Below, in pieces: positions 48,637 to 59,004 of a stretch of 64,000 nucleotides of DNA. The notes beneath the pieces are model-generated. The model ran no database searches. It was not told the origin of the DNA and saw only the letters and a list, made by a program, of their open reading frames with translations. The stretch spans positions 14,632,001 to 14,696,000 of the forward strand of contig JAFFJZ010000010.1 of the NCBI GenBank assembly GCA_018340375.1, read 5' to 3'. Each line of letters opens with the position of its first letter. Position 1 is the stretch's first letter. The DNA is from Gonatopus flavifemur (taxonomy: Eukaryota > Arthropoda > Insecta > Hymenoptera > Dryinidae). The position numbers and the translations under genes were made by a program.

Positions 48637-51600
48637 TTACCGTTTGCGGAAGTCAAACGGTAAGTCGGGTAAAGGATAGTGATAGCCAAGATCAGGCTTG
48701 GGGGTGGTGGGAGGTAACGTTGGTGGTGGAGCTGGACGACCAGTTGGTGGAGGTGGGGAAGGAGTGCTGGGAGTTATGCTGTACAAAGGAGTTGGATAAG
48801 GAGGAGGAGTGATTGTGGGGTAGCTTGGTCTGGGCGAAGAAGGTGGGAGGTATGGGGGAGGTCTAGTGCTTGGGTCAACACCTATTGGAGGTAAGTACGT
48901 GGGTTTCTGAGTCGTAGGAGGTGGTGAAGGAGGACGTCTTGTCGTTGGGGGTTGGGGTGGGGGAGAATATGGTGGTGGAGGAGGTCGTGAATATGGAGGT
49001 TGAGTTGGAGGTGGCACATATGGTGGTTTTGTTACTGGAGGTTGGGATGGAGGAGGAACGTAAGGTGGTCTGGTGGGAGGTTGTGGTGGAGGGGGTGGTC
49101 TCGAATATGGAGGTATGGTAGGAGGAGGTACATATGGAGGTCTCGTTACTGGAGGCTGAGAAGGTGGTAAATAGGGTGGCTTAGTTGGAGGTTGTGGAGG
49201 AGGTGGTGGTGGTCTTGAATATGGCGGTTGAGTTGGAGGAGGTACATACGGTGGTCTCGTTACTGGAGGCTGAGATGGTGGTAGATAGGGTGGTTTAGTG
49301 GGAGGTTGTGGCGGTGGTGGAGGTGGTCTTGAATACGGAGGTTGAGTGGGAGGAGGTACATATGGCGGTTTTGTCACTGGAGGTGGTGGCGGGGGAGGTG
49401 GTCTGGAATATGGAGGTATAGTGGGAGGGGGTACATATGGAGGTCTCGTTACTGGAGGCTGAGAAGGTGGTAAATAAGGTGGCTTGGTAGGTGGTTGTGG
49501 TGGAGGTGGTGGGGGTCTCGAATAAGGTGGTTGAGTGGGAGGTGGTACATACGGTGGTCTCGTCACAGGAGGCTGAGATGGTGGTAGATAGGGTGGCTTA
49601 GTGGGAGGTTGTGGTGGTGGTGGAGGTGGTCTTGAATACGGGGGTTGAGTAGGAGGAGGTACATACGGAGGTCTTGTTACTGGAGGCTGCGATGGAGGAA
49701 TGTAAGGTGGTCTAGTAGGGGGCTGTGGTGGAGGAGGAGGCCGCGAATATGGGGGTATGCTAGGCGGTGGTACGTATGGTGGCCTTGTAGGAGGTGGTTG
49801 TGGGGGTCTAGTTGGAGGAGGGGGTGGTAAATAGGTTGGTTTCGTTTGTGGTGGAGGAGCAAAAGTGAATGGAGATTTCGAAGATGAGGAAACGTAAGGA
49901 GGTCTAGTTGGAGGAGGTACGTATGGGGGTTTCGTTTGTGGGGGGAATGTGGGAGGTCTTGTTGGAGGAGGAGGTGGTTGAGTGTAAGGTGGTCTCGTTT
50001 GGGGAGGGAAAGACGGGGGTGGAACATAAGGTGGCCTTGTTGGCGGTGAAGGAGGAATATAAGTAGGTCTTGGAGTCGTTGGAGGTGGTGGTGGTGGTCT
50101 CGTTGTTGGTCTTGGTGTTGTGTACGTTGTTGAGGGTGGTACATATGGTGGCGGTGTGGAAGGCCTAGGCGTGGGATACGTCAAAGGTGCTTTCGGTGAG
50201 GTGTAAGTGTATCCAGGGAACGGACTTGGGGGACGAGGTGTTGTGGGAGGCTGGTAAGGAGGTTGCGTCGGTGGAGGCCTATACGGTGGCTGCGTCGGTG
50301 GAGGTCTATACGGTGGCTGCGTCACTGGTGGTCTATACGGTGGCTGCGTCACTGGTGGTTTGTATGGAGGAGGCGTAGGTTTATAAGGTGGCTGAGTTGG
50401 CACCGGAACGAATGGAGGTGGTGTCTTCGGTGGTACGGTCAACGGTTTTTGTGGCGTGGGATAGCTGTATGGTGGTTGTGTTGGTGATGGTCTATACGGT
50501 GGCTGGGTTGGTGATGGTCTATACGGTGGCTGGGTTGGTGATGGTCTGTACGGTGGCTGCGTTGGCACTGGCACAAACGGCGGTGGTGTTTTCGGTGGTA
50601 CGGTCAGTGGTTCCTGCGGCGTCGGATAACTATATGGCGGTTGCGTTGGGGGCGGCCTATATGGTGGCTGCGTCACTGGTGGTTTGTATGGCGGTAAAGT
50701 TGGTGGCGGCTTATATGGCGGTTGCGTCACTGGTGGTTTATATGGCGGTTGAGTAGGCGGCGGTCGGTATGGTGGTTGCGTAGGTGAGGGCTTGTACGGT
50801 GGCTGAGTCGGCACCGGTTTATACGGTGGTGGAGTTCTGGGTGGTATAGTCAGAGGATTTTGAGGCGTGGGGTAGTTGTATGGTGGTTCCGAAGGTACCG
50901 GTTTGTAAGGAGGTTGTGTTGGTACTGGTTTATAAGGCGGTTGTGTAGGCACTGGCTTGTATGGTGGCTGCGTCGGTACCGGACTATACGGTGGCCGAGT
51001 GGGTGCTGGACTGTATGGCGGTTGCGTTGGTACAGGCTTGTACGGTGGCTGAGTAGGCGCTGGACTGTATGGCGGTACAGTCAAAGGTTTCCGTGGCGTC
51101 GAATAACTGTAAGGCGGCTGCGTTGGGGATGGTTTATACGGCGGCTGAGTTGGCACCGGACTGTATGGTGGCTGAGTTGGGAACGGACTGTATGGTTTTG
51201 GTGTTTTCGGTGGTACAGTTAATGGTTTTTGTGGCGTTGGATAACTGTACGGAGGCTGTGTTGGCGACGGTTTATAAGGTGGCTGTGTTGGCGGAGGCCT
51301 GTAGGGCGGCTGCGTTGGCTTATACGGCGGTTGAGTTGGCGGGGGCCTGTAAGGTGGCTGCGTTGGCTTATATGGTGGCTGAGTTGGCACTGGACTGTAC
51401 GGAGGTTGAGTTGGTGACGGCCTATAAGGTGGCTGAGTTGGGAACGGGCTGTATGGTTTTGGTGTTTTCGGTGGTACAGTTAATGGTTTTTGTGGCGTTG
51501 GATAACTGTACGGAGGCTGTGTTGGCGACGGTTTATAAGGTGGCTGAGTCGGTGGCGGCCTATAGGGTGGCTGAGTCGGTGGTGGCCTATAGGGCGGTTG

Positions 51601-51703
51601 TGTTGGCTTATATGGCGGCTGAGTTGGCACCGGACTGTACGGAGGTTGAGTTGGTGACGGCCTATAAGGTGGCTGAGTTGGTCGCGGCGTTGGCCGAGCA
51701 GTC
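48637..51703 (-). CDS. gene B proline-rich repeat exon, 3,067 bp
   Basis: Uninterrupted despite being entirely repetitive. Opposite-strand open frames over it (for example 51069-51749) are composition shadows. A possible GTAAAT donor overlaps the stop (48641-48636), so the C-terminus could be spliced onward, but the closing GYHYPLPDLPFDF looks like a natural terminal motif. Confidence 0.92.
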
Positions 51704-54266
51704 CTGTAACATGTATAAAATCGTTCCGTTATCAAATGTTCAGTCTTAACTTGACTTAAATATACATATAGATCACCTCTATAGGTTCGTTCAACCCAAT
51801 GAAATAGACCATACCTACTTGAACTAACAACAAGCGACAGGATGAATAGTTATCATCCTACTCTCCACTTATGTTGAACACATAAGTTTTCCTATCAATC
51901 ATATTATAATCTCTTCCCTTACTGCAAATTTCATTCATTACGATACAGAGCTGCATCAACGATTTATTCATTATGCACTGAAATAAATTCAAATAGTCAC
52001 ATCAACTCTTTGAGGACAACCATTCAAATTCAGTATTCACAACTATTTAAACAGTTGGGATAACTTGTTTTTAGTAATAAGAACTATTTATATAGCTGCA
52101 TTAACTATATAAGGAGTTGAAAAAAATCGTCATTCAATAGTCCCCTCACATAATTGCAAAGACTATACTAAATGTCTCTGAGTGTGCATTCAACAATCAA
52201 CATTGTCAAACATTTTTTAATTACAATCGTTCTTCAAAACTTTCCAATTGATGTTCTCAATATATCGTGTTAGATCTGTATTGATTCATTGTCAAACCTG
52301 TAATAATTTTTCAAGTAATATTCATTAATTTAAGGTGTTTGATGTAGCTTTCAAATTGTGTGAAAGTCCTACTCTGTAATTTCAGTTATATACAAACATA
52401 AATCATTTGTACGTCATCTTTGATATAAATCATTACAATGAAGACATCAAAACGTATAAATATGTAAATTCAAATGACGAAGCAATGCTTGCTCAATTTG
52501 ATGTGCTTCGGAAATGCATATAAAATCAAAGCAACGGATCATCACATATATCTGACGATTGTGTTATGCGCATTATGATCTGTGGCAATTTTAATTTTCC
52601 ATTTTTTTTCCTTTCATACAAAAATCTATCGAGCATCTAATCAAAAAATTCGCTCACAAAAAGTACATATGAATCAATTCAAATAACGATGAACGTTTCA
52701 AAACTTCAATCGGATTAAATAGAAAATACCATATTTCAACATATTTCAACCATCTTAAGAATGATTTCAAGAAGCAGGGTTCATTACTCCTTACGTTTTG
52801 TTCACTCATTCCATCTTGTTGATAATTTATTATGAGAGTTCATCTTTGAATTTTATCAGAGATAAGTACTGAATACTTCGTCCGTTTGTCACCCTATGTT
52901 TGATTTTTTAATAACGCTATAATTATTTCCAGTACATTATCCGCCTTCTCAGTTGATACATTGTTGTTGCACAACATTCCTTTCAAAGATGCTTCCTCTT
53001 GTCAAATATCATTTAGAGCGTGGAAATCAATGTACCGCCGATGAAATTTGCATAAGATTATTTAATGGCATACAGTAAAATGTAGTTTTTACGTTTGAGA
53101 AAAAAAACTGTAACTCTCACAAAGAACATTCCACACTTTTTATGGACTCCAACGAGATCTCACTGAAGTGTCACAACAAACCGTTTTGAAGTTTTGGTAA
53201 AGATTCAAAAATCTATTCAATCATTCCTGAGAAAACTGCCAACATCAATTCCTCCTTACATTTGGAAAACAATATAGTATGAATTATTATATTCTTTACT
53301 TACACAGCACATCAGATCAGGAAGAGTGAGAAGTGAAAAAATATGGAAGATAAAAATGAAAGAATAAAAAAAATAACAGAAATCAATGGAATAATTGAAT
53401 AATCAAATGGATCAATGAAACAAAAAATAAAATAAACAAAAATACTTGATAATTTATTTATTAATTCGATAATAATTAATAATTCAATTGATAATATTGA
53501 ATTTGATTGAATAATAATAATTCATCGAATCATATTAATAGTTGATCATTAATCAACAATTATTAATTTATCAATTTATTGAATCATTTGTTGAAATTAT
53601 AAATTTTGTCATTTTATTTTATTTGAATGAGAAATTGAATTTTAAAAACAAAATGAATTCCAAAATAGAATAAATGAGGAAACTTGTTTTTGATTAATTA
53701 GAAAAGTTAATAAGAATCAATAAAAAAAAAATGAAATGAAAAATAAAAAGAATGATTAAAAAATTGATTTCAAGAGATATTAATCGAATTTATCAAAATC
53801 ATAACAGATATCAAGACTTTACTCTGTTATATTTGTAATGAGAATTTTAAAAGGGGGGTTGATTTTTTATTTGGTCTTGGTCAGGTCATTTTAAGATTCC
53901 TGTATTTTCTAAAGTTTTACAGTGATCCCCCCTGTGGCTCTTTACAAAATCTCTGTTGGAATTTTGTCTGAAAAATTAGATAAGGATACTATAGAAATTT
54001 AATTTGATCAGAGTCAGGTAAAAAATGAGGAATGCACTGTCAAGTTTTCATGCTAGAAATCATACAAACGAGAAAATTTCGAAACAATTGAAAAATTCAT
54101 ATACTTACGCAGGTGGAAAAGTGAACGGTTTCGCTGGAGGCTCATAGAAGTAGCCATCCTCTGTTCCTTGTGGCTTTGCATAATTTTCTATCGCCCTTTT
54201 GCTTCTTTCACGTGCGTGGCACGTGGACAGCGCCGCTAGCAGAGCGGCGGTCCATAAGAGTTTCAA
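48637..54266 (-). CDS. gene B: secreted proline/tyrosine-rich repeat protein (extensin-like)
   Basis: Exons 54266-54109 and 51703-48637; a further upstream exon must supply the ATG. The donor GC|GTAAGT at 54108 and the acceptor TGTTACAG at 51704 join in frame. The visible N-terminus LKLLWTAALLAALSTCHA is the hydrophobic core of a signal peptide with a cleavage site after CHA. RERSKR follows, a furin-type site, then IENYAKPQGTEDGYFYEPPA. The large exon encodes about 1,020 residues. The first half has PTQPPYKP-type heptads broken seven times by YSYPTPQKPLTVPPKTP-like spacers. The second half has a ~38-residue unit with RPPYVPPPTQPPYSRPPPPP. The end, DLGYHYPLPDLPFDFRKR, precedes TAA. It resembles insect extensin/mucin-like matrix proteins such as Drosophila CG13731 in style; the orthology is not tested. 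Confidence 0.9.
49010..49730 (-). repeat. 114-bp (38-residue) tandem repeat within gene B
   Basis: The word GGTCTCGTTACTGGAGGCTG recurs near 49138, 49252, 49440, 49554 and 49669. Most spacings are 114 bp, with one shortened unit (the VTKPPY variant) between. Copies differ mainly at silent positions, as expected of older duplications kept under protein-level constraint. Confidence 0.8.
51179..51541 (-). repeat. 261-bp (87-residue) duplication within gene B
   Basis: 51179-51290 and 51440-51551 are nearly identical for about 110 bp (both contain TATGGTTTTGGTGTTTTCGG). The offset is 261 bp, an in-frame 87 codons. This is the freshest-looking duplication in the gene. Confidence 0.75.
51704..54108. 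other. intron of gene B, no element recognised
   Basis: 2.4 kb of AT-rich sequence. 53340-53780 is extremely AT-rich (AATTAATAATTCAATTGATA-like). No exon, MITE ends or transposase motif seen. Confidence 0.6.
54109..54266 (-). CDS. gene B signal-peptide exon
   Basis: The acceptor is TTTTCTTTTACAG. The open frame continues upstream to 54305 but only with a TTG, not an ATG, so the exon boundary at 54266 is preferred. Encodes 52 residues plus two bases: signal core, RERSKR, then GYFYEPPAKPFTFPP, which foreshadows the GYxYxxPxxPF motif at the C-terminus. Confidence 0.85.
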
Positions 54267-54309
54267 CTGTAAAAGAAAATTAAAAACAAAAACTTTAATA
54301 ATCAAGCAA

Positions 54310-56484
54310 AGTATTGAAGAGGGAAAGGAAATATGATGGATGAGTTATCGAGACGATAATTTATTCATTCACAATGCACAGCGAATCATTTCGAAATATG
54401 TCACGTAAAATTATCATATAATTAGTACATTAAACATAATTATATGTACTCGTGCATTTCAAAAGTTCACAGAAACTGACACACAGATAAGTACAATCGA
54501 TCTTTCACGCAAATGAATTGATAAGTGAACAAACAAAATCTATAAAATGAGCGCATTCAATTTCCTTTCAACTTCGCTATCACGTATGAGGTATCAGATC
54601 GGATTACAGAATGAAATACTCTCGTAAAGAACAATTACTTCATCTTATCAGTGAAAGAAACATTGGTCAACCCGGATAAAAATTCATTATGATTATTTAT
54701 GATCTGTGCTAACGAGAACCGACTCCCTCACGCCGAAGATATCTCCGTCGTGGGATTATCTCACGCCTCACCCACGCCAACATCGAGCAGGACTTGCATA
54801 ACGTAACAACGCTCACCAACAGGCTAACCGCTGCCGCGGTATCTTGTATGATGTACTGATCGTCGTGAAAGGTTCATTCGCGTAAAATGCTTTAACCGTA
54901 TATATAAACTTATATCGTTATATTGCTACTTTCATTGATCAACTTGAGCTCAGTGACAAGAAAATAATCATGCGTCATTCTTCTTAAACGTCACGCTCCA
55001 GCCGGTCGAGTCTTGGAAATTAAGAAGTCAAGGGTCATGAACAATGCAAAGCATCGAAACCTGATAATCTAACGCTGCAATCTGTGATCGAATTGAATTG
55101 TATTCTCGTAAAATGGAATGCGGGTCGCCGAAATCCGCACGTGTCGCTAAATATACACAAATGAAAACTAAAATGCAGTAGAGATTCTTGATCATTCACA
55201 ACCATTCGGTGACCTTTAGACTTATAATTTATATGGAAGGCTCTCAGAGTTACCGATGCTGCAGAAAATATCCTCTCGGTGTCTTTTTCTTGGCGGACTA
55301 TGTGAAAGGCTACGTCAATGTACAAGTGTCAGCAGAACTATGTTATTCTGAAGGAACGCACGATATGAATAGCCGCAAGGTTGTACTTACTAAAAAAGCA
55401 ACTCGTTATAACCCTTATTAAATGGAAGGAAAAGATTATGAATATGTAAATGAAAGAGAAGGGGAGAGTTTTTCACAAGTCACTGAGGGATCAAATCAAT
55501 GTGGTGAATGGTCAAAAAAGCATATAATTCCAACTGATGTGAAGATGTGAACTTGGAGTAATCGATTAGGATTCATCTCCATATGAAAAGAGGTGTGAAT
55601 CGAGACGTTATAGTAGTGGGTGGTCGAATGATTTCTTGAATCATACATTTTTTTTATCAATCATTATTAGGAAATACATCCTAATGGAACTATTCGAGAT
55701 ATGGATATTTGAAAACCAAAGAATGAAACTCGAATCTTCTCATAATGACTTTGCAAGTAATTTTGGAATGCTTACAAAAAGTACATCAAAAGTAGTTTAT
55801 CTCCAAGAGTTCCTAGGGAATTAGATTTCATCTCATAATTTCATAAGGAATGGAATAAATGAAGAAATTAATTTTCAATTTTTCATTTGTGAATTTGCAA
55901 TTTTCATTCAAAAGTAGAAGAATTTCCACAGCGATATTCTAAATGCCACAATAGAAAATTTATAGATACTAGAAATGGAAATTGTTATTATAAAATGAAC
56001 AATCATTAACAACTTTGATACTTTTATACAATATCAGTTCTCTTGGAGGATGACATCATATCATGAATCATCTAATTAAAATTTGAATAATGAAACACCA
56101 AGAATGAATGAATGGGTGAATGAATGTGATTGACTGAACATGATAAGCGATGGATACGTTTGATGTTTTATCGTCTCAAAATTGAAGAAAGATTTCGAAT
56201 CTTGTTCACCTTGTACCTCCTCATTGATTGAGAATAAAACTAAAAGCCGAACACAAAGATAATCAGATTGTCCATTTGTTCCATCAATGTTTCCAGGAAG
56301 AGATAATTAATTGAGAAGATCCATTAAGTAGTTTCAGTTATCTACATTCAACTCAATGTTGATCAATAATAATCATTGTCCACTGTGAAATCAAGCTATC
56401 TCGGAACCAAAATCAACAAGGTTTTTGGATTTTTCAGTTACAAGACTGAACGATTCACTTGGATAAACAGCCATCTTATGATGT
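54310..56484. other. upstream region of gene B; first exon not located
   Basis: Must contain, or lead to, the first coding exon of gene B on the minus strand. A strong donor-like GTAAGTAC at 55388-55381 could end a non-coding first exon, but no ATG precedes it in a usable way. Another donor-like TTG|GTGAGC near 54807 has an upstream ATG whose frame closes. Neither is convincing. Confidence 0.4.
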
Positions 56485-56492
56485 GTTACGTT

Positions 56493-57249
56493 TAGAGCGG
56501 TGCGGGTAATCGATTATTCGAATAGAACGAATAATTGTTTCCGATTAATCGATTAAAGGGAGGTTCTCTTCTATAGCAACCTCAGAATAAGTTGATTTTC
56601 TCGAATTTTTTTTCATGGAAAGAAGTGAATAAGGAACTCGGGGGTTTTCACACTTGTTGATCGAGTCTTTGAGTATATAAAAAAATTTTTTTTAATGAAA
56701 CATAATGCCATGGGAATTGTTGATACGTGCTGAAACATAACCACCTAAAAAATCAGTAATCAATCGGGCGCCACTATAGCACTTACAAAAATTATCAGAA
56801 ATTAAAAATTCCAAAATTTTGATAAAATATGTTATATTTGTTCGAGGTTGTACCATTAAAACCAATGAAAAGTCCAAAATTGAAGAAATGACAGACGTGT
56901 AAACTTTTGATGGCTTTTTTTGACCTTTTTTTCGTTCTTCAAAGTGCTATAAACAGGAAAAAAAGACAAATGTCATCTCCAGTTAGGTTCATCCTCCAAT
57001 AAATTCAATCAGCTTCAAAATAAAGATAAAAAAGAGCGGTCCGTTCAGTAATTTTTGAGATATCGTGGAGCCAAACTTGAAAAACATGGTTTCGTGAAAA
57101 ACGCCCCAAAAAGGTTTCGCGATTCAAATTTCTTTAACTTGAGGATCATCCATCAATCAAATAATGATTAATCGAAATCAAACAATTAATCGATTAATTG
57201 GGAACAATTATTCATTTTATTCGAATAATCGATTAACCACACAACTCTA
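56493..57249. mobile_element. hAT-type MITE with ATCGATTA words and nested piggyBac-type MITE
   Basis: The ends TAGAGCGGTGCGGGTAATCG and, as complement, TAGAGTTGTGTGGTTAATCG continue as ATTATTCGAAT...GAATAATTGTT. Flanked by GTTACGTT (56485-56492) and ATTACGTT (57250-57257), an 8-bp duplication with one difference. The interior is replaced by the insertion described next. Confidence 0.88.
56557..57130. mobile_element. piggyBac-type MITE, copy 3, one end lost
   Basis: Starts AGGGAGGTTCTCTTCTATAG after TTAA (56553-56556). Internal sequence matches copies at 10307-10714 (TTTGGCTCCA.GATATCTCAA) and 28351-28858. The opposite GGGGAGGTTCTC end is missing, so the right limit is approximate. Confidence 0.8.
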
Positions 57250-57257
57250 ATTACGTT

Positions 57258-58095
57258 ATAAAAACATAATACAGTTTCAAAACTTTTCATTTACGTGACG
57301 GAAAAATAAAATTACCATGAACTTGCAGATTGAAAATACAAAGCAATTGAAAAATCGGGTTCATTTAAAATTCAGAAAACTTGAACAACCAATTCAAACT
57401 CAAGTTTAAAATTGAAATCTCAGTGTGCAATAAAATGCAAACTTACTACAAGGCTGCATCAAACAAAATCTTTAGTTACTGTGACCAAAAACGACATGAG
57501 ATAACAAATCTTATATTTTTTTTATTCCTTCCATTTTGGAATTTGTTATTTTTTCTTAATTTTTCATCCTTTTTATTTTTGTAATTTTCAGTGTTTCTCA
57601 ATTGAAGTTGAGGTACCGCGTTGGCAGCAATAATTTAACACAAATTTAACACAGAACTGCTTAAAATGACAATAATATTGGCTCAACTATTATTTTCTGG
57701 AATAAAAGTATTTTTATTCGAAACATGTATAGTAATGAATACGGTTTGATGAACTCAGTGATGGTTCTATTGGCAAATTTATTCTAGTAGAATGGCAGTA
57801 ACATGGAAACAAGGAAATATTATCCAAGAAATTACTATTCAGGTGGTAAAATTGAGTGAATTTTCAAATCAATGGTGTTTCCATGGCAATTACTGAATAT
57901 TTTGAGGTCAAGGGTGAGAAATTCTGTGCTAGGGAGATCGACAAGCTACCTGAAAGCTGTCTACGAATGGTTGCAAATAATGAGCACTATACGATAAATT
58001 TCAATATAAATGAATGTTATTCAAAGTGATTCGAATGTTTTCTTCAAAATACGACAGAACTTTCCCACCAACTTGATATAATTTCAAAATATTGC
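57258..58095. other. no gene or element recognised
   Basis: AT-rich, short unsupported open frames (57381-57584). Confidence 0.45.
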
Positions 58096-58099
58096 ACGC

Positions 58100-58330
58100 A
58101 AAAAAATGAAATAGCTGTGGCAGCTACTCACTTTTTTAGCACCCTTTTTCCATTGCTATAGCTAGAATAATTGCAGCTGTTGCTATTTTTCAGTTACCAC
58201 AGTGAGATATCATAGCTGTAACTGCACAGGTTTTGTGGTTGATATTTGGATAGCCAAATAATTTAGCTGTTGAATTTGCGCTGCGTTGTTACTGCTACCG
58301 TAGCTAATTTATAGCTATCCAAATAATAGC
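58100..58330. repeat. GCTGTGGCAGC-word repeat, plus-oriented
   Basis: AATAGCTGTGGCAGCTACTC, GCAGCTGTTGCTATT and TAGCTATCCAAATAATAGCT. Shares CTGCACAGGTTTTGTGGTTG and TTGGATAGCCAAATAATT (inverted) with 27300-27448. Confidence 0.65.
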
Positions 58331-58333
58331 TAC

Positions 58334-59001
58334 CCACGTAGAAATTCCTGTACTGAGCCGATGGTGACGAACGGATCGGTACTGAAAAGGTATGGGCCAC
58401 CAATGGTTGTCTGCCGATTGCGGATCGGTATTTAACCGACTTCATTTTAAGTTCGTGTCGGTACTGGTTCGATATTTGAACAAACTGTTATTGATCACTT
58501 TCCCACCAATGTTGGATCAAAAACGGCACAATTTTAGTACCCAAGCGTTGGCCTCCAACGTTGATTCGGTACCAAACCAATGTGAATAAATATCTCGCGT
58601 ACTTTGAGAGAAGACTTGATTGGCCACGTAGAAATTGACGAATGGTCCAGTACCGGCTTGATACAGGGTGCCAGTTTGCAACCGTTGGCGGTCATCCTAT
58701 GATCCAATAGTAAATTTCATTCTAAATTCCCCCTAGTGCAGAAATTTTGATAATGCATTCAAAACCTTCCAAAGTTACAACAGCTCAAACAACGGTTGAG
58801 TACCAGTCATCGGTACTGGTAGTATTAGTTCTCAATGTCGGAACCACACTGATTTCCAGTACTGAATTGATGTTGGTAACCGGTACCGGATCAGAGTTAT
58901 TTGGCGTTATCATTCCGTAGTCCGACCGACACCGGCCGCCAAGGGTTGCACACCTGCAAGCCTGTATCGAGCCGGTACTGGACCATCCGTCTCTACGTGG
59001 A
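58334..59001. mobile_element. CCACGTAGAAATT element(s) with CCGGTACTGG words
   Basis: A clear inverted pair joins 58622 onward (CCACGTAGAAATTGACGAAT) to the end at 59001 (complement CCACGTAGAGACGGATGGTC); the arms share GGTCCAGTACCGGCT.GATACAGG. A second CACGTAGAAATTCC start lies at 58334, so two related copies overlap or one is truncated. GGTACCG, CCGGTACTGG and GTACTG words recur throughout. Confidence 0.75.
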
Positions 59002-59004
59002 TAA

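Noticed and set aside
48921..51749. Long plus-strand open frames rich in Val, Ala, Met, Trp and Arg
   Set aside because: They are the antisense shadows of the proline-rich repeat exon of gene B (CCN/TAY codons read backwards). No splice sites, start context or domains.
54267..54305. Start of gene B at 54305, reading through without an upstream exon
   Set aside because: The codon there is TTG, not ATG, and a good polypyrimidine tract with CAG ends at 54267.
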